From the NCBI RefSeq assembly GCF_030253575.1, contig NC_080568.1, positions 4,873,501 through 4,937,500 of the forward strand: DNA of 64,000 bases, given 5' to 3'. This DNA comes from Rhododendron vialii (lineage: Eukaryota; Streptophyta; Magnoliopsida; Ericales; Ericaceae). Below the pieces are notes generated by a model. The model was given only the letters and a program-made list of their open reading frames with translations. It was not told where the DNA came from and made no database searches. Of the stretch, positions 45,155 to 56,588 are shown piece by piece. The position numbers and the translations under genes were made by a program. Position 1 is the first letter of the stretch; each line of letters begins with the position of its first letter.

Positions 45155-45385
45155 AGAAATTTTTCAGTGTCGGGTGCGCACCACGTGATGCCCGCTCGGC
45201 GCATCCGGATCTTCTATTTTGGATTTGGAGAGAGAAAGAGGAGGGAGAGTGTACATGTGGTGTGAGAGGAGAGAAATAGTTTTATTCTGGACCATCCAAT
45301 ATACTTTTGGACGGCCCGAAAGGGCTGCTCGGGTACCATGTGGACACGGCCACGTGTGGTACCCACCCGGCATTGAGAAATTGCT
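45155..45385. mobile_element. MITE related to the one at 37271-37534
   Basis: The left end is GAAATTTTTCAGTGTCGGGTG and the right end is CCCACCCGGCATTGAGAAATT. The interior has CACGTG-containing and AGAGAGAAAG blocks as in the 37271-37534 element. Non-coding. Confidence 0.7.
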
Positions 45386-46439
45386 GACACAAATATTGCT
45401 TGACATAAATATGTTCGAATATCCTTTTATGATTTCATTTCATTTCCACTTTAGAGTAAACTGTTCACCAACTTTTTGTGTTAATTTGTGCATGAAAAGA
45501 TGCCGTTCCAGTTTTGTAAAAAAAAAGATTTAGAAAATGAAGGTAATTTCAAACTCAAAAATCATGTATTTACGCAAATAATTTTTCTATCAATATGGAT
45601 CTTGTTTGATAGATCTCACTGAGATCTTTTAAACTGTGCAAAAAAAATTAAATTTTTATTTTTATTTTTATCATATTTAAATTTGAAATTACCTTCTTTT
45701 AAAAAAAAAAGATTTAAAAAGAAAGCGGAACGGAATACTCCATCATATTATTTTGTCATGTACGGAAAACTCAAACTTTTTAAAAGGGATATGCAATAAA
45801 TTCACTCAACTTAAAAACTACGTTTAATCATTTATGAAGGTTATAATTAATTTGTACAAATTTACATCGACTATTTAAAAAGAACAAATATTTGAAACAT
45901 TCCACAATAAATATATGGAACGGAGGGAGTAGGATTTGGTGTGGCCATCTACTGGTAGGGATTTGGTGTGGCCATCTACTACTACTAGGGACGGATTCAA
46001 AAATTTGCATTAGTGAGGGCATACAAATTAGTAAATTTAACCCGCACATTTATAATTTCTTAATTAATATATTTTTTTGGTAAAATAACAAATTGATGAG
46101 TATATTTGTAATATCATCTTAAATTAGTAGAAATGGATGTGTTTGTACAAAAAAAAATCGTGTGAAAATTTAGCACTAAAAGAAATAAATCAGACAAATA
46201 TCTTTATAATAAAAATCTACAGTTTATTAGAATACTAGTACCACAAATATATTGGGTATAATTGAACAATTGACAAAAAAATAAATATTAGTAAAATCTA
46301 GTAGGGCACGGGCCCTCCTTGTATCCGTCCCAGACTGCTGCTGCTGCTTCATCGGTCAAACTTCCGTCCCTGACTGTTCTCTATCGGCATCCGATATGCA
46401 AGAAGTGTGAAATATCCCTGCAGGTGGTGAGGCAACTTC

Positions 46440-46465
<26 letters not shown>

Positions 46466-46470
<5 letters not shown>

Positions 46471-46548
46471 TGGGAGTGAAGAAGAGCAAGAGATTGTGAT
46501 AGTAGGCGCTGGGATTTGCGGCCTCGCCACCGCGCTTGCTCTACACAG
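46466..46548 (+). CDS. first exon of a FAD-dependent monooxygenase (partial gene)
   Basis: The start codon follows a GA microsatellite (46440-46465). The 27 codons read MDGSEEEQEIVIVGAGICG and then LATALALHR, ending at a GT donor (46549). VIVGAGICGLATALALHR is the N-terminal dinucleotide-binding GxGxxG motif of plant monooxygenases of the zeaxanthin-epoxidase-like MO1/MO2 group, which in homologues also splits near LALHR. No later exon is visible before 64000. Intron 1 has been invaded by LTR elements at 47133 and beyond. Whether the gene is still expressed cannot be seen here. Confidence 0.75.
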
Positions 46549-47132
46549 GTCATAGATTCTCTATCTCCACCCTTTTGGGTTTGTTGATCGGTTTAGGTTT
46601 CCATAACCACTCCCTCTCTATCACAGTGCAGTTCCTAATAAATTTTATCTCTCATTATTTGTCTTTGTTGGGTCTGCTCCCATGAATTTGGTTATATAAT
46701 GCCACTTCTTGCGACCACTCTAAAAGCAGACTTGCGGGTGCAATGTCGAATGTCATAAAAGACTTAATTGAAGTCTTTTCTTACCACCAATTGGTTTTAT
46801 GAGTGAGAGTCTTACCACCAATTGGTTTTATGAGTGAGAGATGGTGGATAAGCAGTCCGACCCCCTCACTTCAACTTTTCATTTTGTTTGCTAGTATGTG
46901 GGTGATATATATCCACCGTTGAATTACTTTGCTATGGCGGATTAAAATTTATAACATTCGTATAACAATGTCAAAGACTTGGCTCTGCCTTACAAACACT
47001 AAAGCGGCTCGGTCACAATCCTTTGTCGGTCATGCCGACAGCGCGACCAAGTCTCTTAATGGCCTCCCCTCGGGTCCTGCCAAGTTGGACCAGGGCGGGA
47101 CGCATTGCCCGGGTCAAGTTTGTGAGGCCGAC
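46549..47132. other. start of monooxygenase intron 1
   Basis: A 31-32-bp direct repeat (CTTACCACCAATTGGTTTTA block) occurs twice at about 46779-46841. The last 150 bp (46980-47132) is unusually GC-rich and may be another mobile fragment. No exon is recognised. Confidence 0.4.
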
Positions 47133-47748
47133 TGTTGGGAACATTTCCAAAATATTTAATGGATATAAATGTAAATATTGGTGAACGGTTTTAATTCAAG
47201 AGGCGTGACTATTCAGGCTAAATGAATAGACGTGAACATTGGATTTAAGCATAAAAGATGTGTCTATTCAGGTTAAATGAATAGACATTACCAGACCAAA
47301 AGGTGTGACCATTGGGGTAGAATGAATAGACATGACTATTATAAATAGATATGACTATTGCATTTAATCAAAGAGGTGTAATCTTTAGCCAACGGTCACG
47401 ATCTATGCCTATAAAAGGCAAATGGTTCTACCAATTGAAAGAAGAGAGATAATCAGAATCATTCTGATTGTTGTTTCTCTCTAGAACTATATTCTACGAT
47501 TATACTTGAGGGGCTCGCAAAATCCAAAGGTATTCGGGTCTCTCTTCGTTTGTGTAAAACGTAGTTAGACAACAGTTGGAGACTGGCTTCATTTTATCTT
47601 GGAGGTGGCTGCGCTGTAACACGGTGCACACTGAATTCTCTTGAATTGGTGGGGGCGAATATCATCTTAGGGACAGCGACATAGTAACGTGACTTGAAGC
47701 ATCTTTGTTTATCCGCTTTTATCAGCAACGACGATTTTTGCACCAACA
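47133..47748 (+). repeat. 5' LTR of the outer element (616 bp)
   Basis: It begins TGTTGG and ends CCAACA. A TATAAAA box lies at 47410-47416, followed by a GA-rich leader. The sequence has several copies of a TGAATAGACRTGAC-like motif between 47200 and 47350. Confidence 0.85.
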
Positions 47749-48414
47749 ATCTTAAGATGATATTCTCGGGAAGATGAAAGTGGATTGATGACGTTATGGG
47801 TCCTTAAGATGATGACGGATATGTGTTTGGAGAATGCTGTGAGCTTTCAATCTTTGATGATGGTGGAGCGGGCCGAAGGAGACACAATTAGGAAATTGTA
47901 CGAATTCGCTTTGGTTTTGTTATTTCACCAGAAATGGGTTAGTTAAATTGAAATTTTCGATCATGACAAAATTAAGGTGGAAACGGGTACGTTTTTTTCC
48001 TATGACTTGTTTTGTTTATTACCGTACCGATGAGATATTACAAAGAGCATGATTAGTTGCATTTGATCAGTACTTGAAGAATTAGGAAATCTTTGTATTG
48101 CATGCATTTCAAATTTGTGCATTACTGATGTATTGGATAGGCTTCCATTGTATGTATGTGTGGCATCGTTTGAGGTAAACCGATAGAACGGGTTGTAGTC
48201 TAACAGTTTGTGACTTAGTGAAATCTGTTTTTGACTTGGCCTCACCGGACCGTGCCAGTTATGGCAGTGGATCGGATTCACATTCTTTTGAGATTTATAT
48301 TATCTGTGAAGCTTATTTAGATATGAGATTATTGCATTACTCCATTAATATCCATGGAAGGGTTAGTCCAAAATGGTTACATTATTGTTAGTGCTTTGCC
48401 ATATGTCATGTGGT

Positions 48415-50353
48415 TGTGGGCATGCGTGCCCGTTTTCGGAATTTCCGGATTCCGAGATGCGAGATGCCCGGGTCGAGGGAGCGCGAGTGGGGAAGCAAGC
48501 GCTCGCAAAATACAGAGTCGCCACTCGGGTTTGAAGGTCCGACACCCAAGGAACCGTATTTCGAAGCACTTGCCGCGCTGATTGATTTGAAAAAGTTAAG
48601 GAACCAGTCCGTCATAACCATATCTGGGTTCGGGAGCCAGGTTACGAGAGGGGAAGGGTTTTATGGCACCCCTCTCGCCCAATCCGGAGATCGGTCTCTA
48701 CTTAGGCATTTGCGAAAGATGTTTGTTTACGATTTTGTTTGATTAATCAATTTTTAGCCATTTAGGGCGGGGGAACAGTTTAAGGGATTAAAACTGTAAC
48801 AGTTTGCAAGATGTGATATATAGCATGGATGAGCGAGATGACGAGTAATAAACAGAACGAAGTTCAAAACATCGATCATACATCAAGACAGCGCCGTGTA
48901 TGATTTTGGCACGAAGAAACAGCCAGCTTGCATGCGTGAGTTCATCCGCATGCAAGCAAACCGTCGCGCGACATTCCCATACACTCGCGCGAGTATTCAT
49001 GTTTCACCAATGGTTTGAACTTCATTCCCTTCTGGGCTCTGGAAGGACCAGTGTTCACCCAGGTGCAAACCAAGCAGTTTATGGGTACTTGAAAGTAAAC
49101 AATATTACAGCCAACAGATAGAAATATTATGAAAATGCAACCCCTAAACAGTGGGGGTGTCTAAACAGAGGCCAAGGCCAGGTTGCTCATGCAAGGGCAG
49201 TACCTGGGAAACAGAGAACCCTCGCGCGACAGTATGAGACAGCCGCGCGATTGTTCTGACTGGACTTCCAGGAATTGCTTTGCATACTTAGGGCTCTGAG
49301 ACATGTTCAAGAGCATCCCAAGAGCATTCCAAACCAAGAGGTGTTATAAACTAAGCCTAACAATGATTTTCAACATGTAAAACAGCAAAGCAGTAAGCTA
49401 AAGCTCCTTGAAAGACTTTTAAAAGACTACAAGCACAATAATAAACTTAAAGACCAGGGTCCCTTCCCCACGTGGTCCATTCTCACGCAGACAGAATTGT
49501 CGCGCGAGCATACAGGACCATCGCGCGAGGGTTTCCCTGCTAACGGCTCTTGAAACTCTGCCAGCTTTAGGGCCAGAACTGGTATCAATTACCAGCCTTG
49601 ACCCTGCCAGCCCCCCTCAGGGGTTCGAACAGTGAGCAGAAAGATATTATACCTTTGCTTTGAGTGCCTTGGAAATGGCTTGAATGATGAGATCGTAAGA
49701 TTTGGAGGGTGATTATGTGGGAGTGAGTGGTGTGAGATGTTTGTGCTTGAGTTTTCCTTCTTCTTTCTTGGAGAGAGCTTTTTTTGTAACCCTTTGCAAG
49801 GAAGCATAAGGGGGGGGTATTTATAGGAGAAGGGGGTTAGTGGATGGCAAACCAAGGCCTTGTAACCAGCCAACAATGCTGGTTACAAATGCTTGGTGGA
49901 GGAGTGGGTGGCAAAGGTGATGGGAGAATGGGGGGTGAGGTGGTGCAAGGGGAGCCCCCCCAGAACGCTGTTCAGCCGAGAAAACGGGGTCACATAGGCC
50001 TGTAGCCCCCTGACCACCACGCAATCTGGGTGAAAATGACAGGTGTTGACCATCGCGCGATGGAGTGAGACCATCGCGCGAGGGTCCAGCCAGCCCCGCG
50101 ATGGTCAATGGTCAAAGCTTCGACTTTGACCACCACCTGGCAGACGAACCATCGCGCGAGGGTTCTAGATTGTCGCGCGACATTCAGACCAAGGTCCAGG
50201 TTCTGATTCAAGGGTTTAAGGGTTAAGGATGGGTTCCACACATGCCAAACTCAAGCCATTCCAAGTTCTCGGGACTGCTTCGACCTGACTCATCATCGGG
50301 GAATCAAATACCGTAAGTAAACTAATCTGGAAGCCCAGATTGGGGTGTCTACA
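48415..50353 (-). repeat. left (element 3') LTR of the Tat-like element
   Basis: 1939 bp. A TATAAATA box on the minus strand lies at 49825-49818. Contains five pairs of TCGCGCGA-type sites at 48964/48985, 49222/49243, 49500/49521, 50053/50074 and 50152/50173. Confidence 0.95.
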
Positions 50354-50366
50354 GTAGCCCCTCTTT
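50354..50366 (-). other. polypurine tract of the Tat-like element
   Basis: On the element strand AAGAGGGGCTAC lies directly before the LTR start TGTAGACACC. This is where plus-strand DNA synthesis would be primed. Confidence 0.7.
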
Positions 50367-50929
50367 GACGGCACTTGAAGCACCATTGACTTGGTACAAG
50401 TAACGTCAAAGAATTCTAGACACCCCTCAAGGCAATCCAGAGCAGAACATACTAGCAAAGTAGACAAGCATACTTACAGAACCTTATTGGTTGAATTGAC
50501 GGACGGACCGTCGCTGGGGATGGAAGTAGAAGTGGACGAATGCATCGCCGCTTGTTGATCGAATTTGGACAGGACAGGCTGTCGCTGCAGATGTTGATGG
50601 GACAGGCCGTCGTTGCTGGGGATCAAGCTATCCTCGGCACAAAGTATTCCAACAAACACGGGTAGGTCGTGTCAGGCTGGTTGAATTCCATCTGTAGGGA
50701 ATCAGAGCCAATCTCCTTATCAAAGACCATCCGAGACAGAGCAATAAGCCTGCTGGAAGATGCACTCGCGGCTAGACTGAGGGTGATTGTCATTCGGGAC
50801 AAGCCAAGACGAACTCTCCTGGGGAACAATCAGTTGCGGATGAACGGACCATCGAATGATGTTCTGGTCGTTGTTTGTGGATTTGACAGGACCGGCTGTC
50901 GTGAAGGCGGACGGGGTGATCAATGTGCC

Positions 50930-51130
50930 GAATGATCAAACCGTTGGAGAACTGTGACAGGAGACGGGCTAATCAGTGTACCGAAAGATCAAGCCATTGG
51001 GGGATTTGATAGGAGACGGGCTGATCAGTGTACCGAAAGATCAAGCCGTTGGGGGATTTGACAGGACTAGCTGTTGTGAATGCGGACGGAGAGATCAATG
51101 TGCCGAATGATCAGACCGTTGGGGGATTTG
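50930..51130. repeat. minisatellite block 1 (units of about 50-65 bp)
   Basis: About four units with GATCARTGTRCCGAAWGATC followed by AAGCCGTTGGGGGATTTGACAGGA. Degenerate forms continue to the left to about 50490. Confidence 0.8.
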
Positions 51131-51445
51131 ACAGGAAGAATCATCAGTATAAATGATCGAACCGTTGAAGTCTAGATGGGAAGATCATCAGTATAAATGA
51201 TCGAACCGTTGCAGACAGGATGGAAGGATCATCAGTATAAATGATCGAACCGTTGAAGCCTGGATGGGAGGATCATCAGTATAAATGATCGAACCGTTGC
51301 AGACAGGATGGAAGGATCATCAGTATAAATGATCGAACCGTTGAAGACAGGATGGAAGGATCATCAGTATAAATGATCGAACCGTTGAAGTCTGGATGGG
51401 AGGATCATCAGTATAAATGATCAAACCGTTGCAGACATGACAGAA
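51129..51445. repeat. minisatellite block 2 (units of about 43-52 bp, seven copies)
   Basis: Each unit has GATCATCAGTATAAATGATC, then GAACCGTTG and a GATGG spacer. Copies start near 51129, 51181, 51226, 51271, 51316, 51359 and 51403. Confidence 0.9.
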
Positions 51446-51489
51446 GACGGGCTGATCAGTGTGCAGAATAATCAAGCCGTTGATTTGGT

Positions 51490-51950
51490 GGAGATAGACG
51501 ATATGGCTGACCGTCATGGATGATATGGCTGACCATCGTTGAATGACTGATATGGCTGACCGTCATTGATGATATGGCTGACCATCGTTGAATGACTGAT
51601 ATGGCTGACCGTCATGGATGATATGGCTGACCATCGTTGAATGACTGATATGGATGACCGTCATTGATGATATGGCTGACCATCGTTGAATGACTGATAT
51701 GGCTGACCGTCATGGATGATATGGCTGACCATCGTTGAATGACTGATATGGCTGACCGTCATTGATGATATGGCTGACCATCAGGTTGATTGGGTCGGAC
51801 GATATGGCTGACCGTCGTTGATGATATGGCTGACCATCAGGTTGATTGAGTCGGGCGATATGGCTGATCGTCGTTGATGATATGGCTGACCATCAGGTTG
51901 ATTGAGTCGGACGATATGGCTGACCGTCGTTGATGATATGGATGGACGGG
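51490..51950. repeat. minisatellite block 3 (GATATGGCTGACC repeats)
   Basis: Alternating GATATGGCTGACCGTC and GATATGGCTGACCATC half-units. The period is near 60 bp, first with a TTGAATGACT linker, then with an AGGTTGATTGRGTCGG linker. Confidence 0.9.
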
Positions 51951-52475
51951 AAGATCACTTTGCAAAATTATCAAGCCGTTGGAAATTGGACAAGACCGGC
52001 TGTCGTTGATTTGAAAGGGGAAGATCAGTGTGCAGAATGATCGAGCCGTTGAGATTTGGACAGGACCGGCTGTCGTTGATTTGAGACGGGAAGATCAGTG
52101 TGCAGAATGATCATGCCGTTGAGAAATGGACAGGACCGGCTGTCGTTGATTTGAGACGGGAAGATCAGTGTGCAGAATGATCATGCCGTTGAGAAATGGA
52201 CAGGACCGGCTGTCGTTGATTTGAGACGGGCAGATCAGTGTGCAGAATGATCGAGCCGTTGAGAAATGGACAGGATCGACTGTCGTTGATTTGAGACGGG
52301 CAGATCAGTGTGCAGAATGATCGAGCCGTTGTGAAATGGACAGGACCGGCTGTCGTTGATTTGAGTCGGGCAGATCAGTGTGCAGAATGATCATGCCGTT
52401 GAGAAATGGACAGGACCGGCTGTCGTTGATTTGAGTCGGGCAGATCAGTGTGCAGAATGATCGAGCCGTTGAATT
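51940..52475. repeat. minisatellite block 4 (units of about 70 bp, about eight copies)
   Basis: Units contain GATCAGTGTGCAGAATGATC, then GCCGTTGAGAAATGGACAGG and ACCGGCTGTCGTTGATTTGA. Copies differ at few positions, so this block is the most homogeneous. Confidence 0.9.
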
Positions 52476-54311
52476 GGATTGAATTCTGATTCCCCAAAGT
52501 GCATTCTAAGTGCCAACAGAACAGGACAGCGAGGTTGTGCGCTTGATGGTTACCATGGCAAATGAGACAAGGAAAGTGGCGTGTGTCATTCCCCCATACT
52601 TGCATTAACCCACAGAAGCGATTCCGTCATAGAATTTTCCTGCTTTAAACATTTGATATACAATATGCAAAGATGCATACTAAGAAAATGCACAAATTGA
52701 AAATGTAGATGCAAGCTAAGGGCGGCTCCTACGAGGACAACGACGCCTAAGGACTACCACTGAGCCCAAGTACTTTACTGCCTTTTGCCCTGGAGATGCA
52801 CACCAAGATAGAGAGACATTGAGCGGGCTGGCGTGCCCAATTGGCATGTAGCAATAGTAGTGGGCCTACGTGCCCTTTCTTTGATGCTTGGGCGGACGAG
52901 CCCCATGGATGTGCTTTGCTTGGCCTTGGGCTGACGCGCCCTTGCTGCTTCAAGAGATTCCGCTGCTTCCGGATTACTGATACTAGGGTAGCAATGTAAC
53001 AATTGCGTTTTCCAGTTTATTGACACTATTTTACAAGTGTTGAAGAGAATGCAAAAACTAACCACTAATATCTAATTTGCATTGACAAGTGATTTGAATC
53101 GACACACAAACGTGCGCACATAAACAGACTCGCCTAGCTCGAATGAAAAGGGAAAAAGAGCCCCAGGGTATAATGCAAACCCTTAGACACACGGAACATA
53201 ATGAAATTTTTGGGTATTAATGAGCCAAAAACTCACAACATTCCTTAGACAGGTGAAACTAACACTTGCGAAAGACGCAAAAAGGCACAAAGACCTGTAC
53301 AAACAAAACCGAGAAAAGCATCTCGAAACGACAGTTGATTGAAAAGCTGGAAAAATGTCGCAAAAACGGACATAAGACGCAAATAATGACTCGTATAGGC
53401 CCGGACTGAAACCGACACCCCCGTGCAATCATATTAAGTCCATATGACTTGCATGGTATGACAAGACTTGGCAAAAGTCCCTGGAATGACATTCGAGGGT
53501 AGTAGCTAGCTGCTACTATCTGTTGCAAGAAGCGTGCGCAGGTTTGAGACCAACGCGCATCACTTCGAACAAATGCGCTACGGTTGCTTATACCAGAATT
53601 CGCTGAACTTAGAATAAATTGTGAGCCGGTTAAGGCCTCTAGCATTTCGTTCTGTTTTTGATGCTTCAAATATTTTAAGACTTATGCTCAGCCTGTAAAT
53701 TGAAGAAGCAGTTTGTAATAAAATTGAAAGACAAAGGTTTTCCCCCTTCTGATTCCTCCAATGCAGCTTGATCTGATCTTCGATCCTCTTCGACCTTTGA
53801 TGTGTACCAAAATGTCAACCATGGACCCAATTGATAGAATGTGACCGAGTCTCAAAAAGAGACTGCCTACGTATCCCAAGCTAGGGAATCAGGTCAGAAC
53901 GTAGTTCAGGCTAAGGTTCACTCGAGTATTTTACCTCACCTTTTACGCTCTAACTTTTGCCTAGAACCGCCCATTCGGGTTTTCGGTCTAGCGAGCTTTT
54001 GAATATTGCCTATTCATTTTTGCCTAAACCACCTTCAAAGGTTTTGGTCTAGCAGGCTGCTCTTACTTTTGCTTGGAACTGCCCACCCTTGGGGTTTTCA
54101 GCCCAACGAGCTTCTCTCAGGAAAAAGACTTTTGAATTGATCCATGTTGACCAAGGTATTTGAAATTGATTGCCATCGAGGTCGATGACGTTTGGCTGTA
54201 GCCCCAGATAAGATGGCTTTTGATAGCACAGAGTCCAGTGTGCTTCGGTTGACATGTCTCGTTCCAGGCCAATTTTGAACTTGCTAACTTGTACTTGGTG
54301 GAACGCTGTTC
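52476..54311. other. non-coding middle of the Tat-like element
   Basis: No frame with retroelement motifs. At 53950-54110 a unit of about 60 bp (TGCCTARAACC..., TTTTGGTCTAGC) occurs three times in degenerate form. A short minus-strand stretch near 54170-54120 (VIDLDGNQFQIPW) could be the end of an integrase frame, but this is a guess. Confidence 0.4.
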
Positions 54312-54551
54312 CTACAAACTTGAACATGTATGAGGCGCTGGACCTTTTGAGCTTCTGCTTTTTGGCTTGGCATTTGGTAGCAAAGGGATTCGATGTTTCT
54401 TTATCTCAAAATCAATACCAGGCGTGTCTTTGTGAGACCATGCCAAGTCGTTGCTGAATTCTTCGAGCCTGTCTGACCGGGCGCAATGCTCCTTTGGGGG
54501 CAGTGCTTGGACCAACCTTGAACCTTTCGGGAGGTTATACTTGTCTTTCAA
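54312..54551 (-). pseudogene. scar of Tat reverse transcriptase N-terminus
   Basis: The minus-strand frame reads DLAWSHKDTPGIDFEIKKHR and PNAKPK, followed in a shifted frame by KQKLKR. This is the start of the Ty3 reverse transcriptase domain (family pattern: FAWS, DMPGID, KPVKQKLRR). Catalytic YxDD and everything after is gone. It marks one edge of the pol deletion. Confidence 0.65.
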
Positions 54552-55010
54552 GTTTATTTGAAAACTATTATTTCAATTTATAGGCTGAGCATGCCTTTCA
54601 TCTTCCCTTTCGGCGAGGGAACACATTTCCTTGGGAATGATCCCATCGAAATCTATCCCTTCGTCGTCTGGGTCGACACAGTTTATTCATAAGCCAGCAG
54701 AGTATTTAGAAGCAAGATAATGCATATCATAAAGAAAGCCCCTCGGGGTTACCAAGTACAGCAGACTCAAAATTTGAAACAAAAGCTACGACGTGGAGGG
54801 CCAAGAGGCACAACCTCCGACTCAGAGCTAGACTAGACAAATGCAAAAGACTCCGTGTCAGACTCAGACAAAACGCCAATGCAAACTAGATGCGGTTTGA
54901 AAATGCAATATTAAAAAAGCTACCCATAGCTTCCACAAAAAGAGGCAGGATCCAGCGGGTGTCAGGCCCAAGCAACAGCACTTCGGCTTCCTCAGCTTCT
55001 TTGACCAAAC

Positions 55011-56588
55011 CTACTCGGTGCTCTTTTGATCAATGGACCTCAGCCCGTCAGTCCGCTCCTTTGTAAGCTCCTCATTACTGTCAATCCAGGTGTTGGCAGT
55101 GAAGACCTCAATTGCCCAACCTACAGCCATCATGTTAATCTCCAGTTCGAACGGGATGGATACGATTGGTTTGGGTTGGCTCTCTGGGACGATATAGTGG
55201 CTAGGGTTGAATATGGTGGAGCTAGGGTTGATTTGAGTGGAGGTGATAGATATTTGACCAACCAGAGGGTCAGAGTTGTGTTGAGGCAAGGAGTTGGAAA
55301 TGACGTTGGGCTTTGGTGGAAATTGAACCGTGCCGTTGTCGATGAGATCTTGAATCTCATGTCGAAGACGATAGCATGCGTCAGTGGGATGGCCAGGCAT
55401 TTGGTGGAAGGCACAGAAGAGGTTTGCATTGCAGTTGGCTGGTAAGACTTTGGGTGGGGAAGTTGGGGTCAAAGGCTTGAGATGCCCGGATTGGAAAAGC
55501 TTCTCCATTACTGTAGATAGAGGTGCCTCGAAGACAGAGAAACTTCGGGGTTGGGTTTGGGCTCGGAAGCTTTGAGCGTTTTGAACCTGATTGATATCGG
55601 CTGTTGATGGTGGTGGGGTTGTGATGATACCACAATCAACGAGATCTTGAACGGCATGTCGAAGCCGGAAGCAAGCATTGGTAGGATGGCCAGGCATCTG
55701 ATGGTAGGCACAATAGAGGTTATACTTGAAGTTGGGTGATGGATTTTTGGGTAGAGGAGTTGGATTGAGGGGCTTGATGGAACCAGCATCGAGGAGCTTC
55801 TCATAAATTGAGGCCAAAGGTGTAGAGAAGCGTGAGAAAGTCCTTGGTGGGTTTCGGCGAGTGAACTGAGAATCCAAAGCGGAACCCTTGTTTGCTTCGC
55901 AGTTGCAACATATTGCCTCATCAATAGGATGCATTCTTTTGCCTTCGGGGCTGAATTCATCACTAAGCATGTCCTCCCCCTTGGCAAAGGCTTTGAATAA
56001 GGAATCAACATCCTCCTTCGAGTGAGTCCTGGCCTCATGAAACTCAGCCAGGTCTTTGAACATATCTCTTGAGCACGGCTTGATTCCAACCGTCGGAGGG
56101 TGGTAGGCTTGAGAAGGTTCTTTGACTAGCCCCATATCTGGCTGCGGGGCTGTGGAGGTAATGAGGCCAACGAGTCCCTGGACCATAATCATCTGTTTGT
56201 CCATCTTGTGACCCAATTCTTCTACAGCCTTCTTGAGCTCAGCCAGCTCCATTTGTACTGCCATTCTGAATTGATGAACGAGGCAGGTGATATGACCTTG
56301 GAAGCAAAGGTGCAACAGCTCCGGCAAATGTTCCCAAGCAAGTTTGGCTCTTCTTTTCGGTACTCTCCGATGATGCAATGGCCTTAAGCTTCGGACAGCA
56401 AAGTAAGACAAAAGCTCAGTGGTGTTCCTACAGCAAAATGCAATGTACACGTCGTTGTCGGTGTCAACCCTAGACTCTAGAACTAGAGACAAGTCTGTCT
56501 CATGATGTTCGGATGCTGCCAGAATCCTCAGAATTCTTTTTGAGGGTGTATCCTTTGAATAGATCAAACTGATCCTAAAAGATGTCAA
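55011..56588 (-). CDS. Tat-type gag-like protein with two zinc-knuckle modules
   Basis: A 525-codon frame. The likely functional start is a later Met (MELAELKKAVEELGHKMDKQ, a coiled coil at residues of about 112-140). The second half has two tandem copies of a module of about 90 residues: FSRFSTPLASIYEKLLDAG with CAYHQMPGHPTNACFRLRHA, then FSVFEAPLSTVMEKLFQSG with CAFHQMPGHPTDACYRLRHE. Each ends QDLVDCG or QDLIDNG. The Cys/His pattern fits the nucleic-acid-binding knuckle of Tat/Ogre gag. The usual capsid core is not seen between coiled coil and knuckles. The first 110 codons overlap a duplicated leader and may not be coding. Confidence 0.75.
   Translation of the reverse strand: MTSFRISLIYSKDTPSKRILRILAASEHHETDLSLVLESRVDTDNDVYIAFCCRNTTELLSYFAVRSLRPLHHRRVPKRRAKLAWEHLPELLHLCFQGHITCLVHQFRMAVQMELAELKKAVEELGHKMDKQMIMVQGLVGLITSTAPQPDMGLVKEPSQAYHPPTVGIKPCSRDMFKDLAEFHEARTHSKEDVDSLFKAFAKGEDMLSDEFSPEGKRMHPIDEAICCNCEANKGSALDSQFTRRNPPRTFSRFSTPLASIYEKLLDAGSIKPLNPTPLPKNPSPNFKYNLYCAYHQMPGHPTNACFRLRHAVQDLVDCGIITTPPPSTADINQVQNAQSFRAQTQPRSFSVFEAPLSTVMEKLFQSGHLKPLTPTSPPKVLPANCNANLFCAFHQMPGHPTDACYRLRHEIQDLIDNGTVQFPPKPNVISNSLPQHNSDPLVGQISITSTQINPSSTIFNPSHYIVPESQPKPIVSIPFELEINMMAVGWAIEVFTANTWIDSNEELTKERTDGLRSIDQKSTE

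Noticed and set aside
48354..50241. Small frames in the LTRs repeated at 58036-59935
   Set aside because: They are in both LTR copies by duplication, overlap on both strands and show no protein family.
50930..52480. CRISPR-like array of repeats
   Set aside because: Repeats are directly adjoining minisatellite units in a plant retroelement, without unique spacers.
55026..55445. 139-codon plus-strand frame over the gag-like region
   Set aside because: It is the reverse-strand shadow of the gag-like frame and has no family motif.
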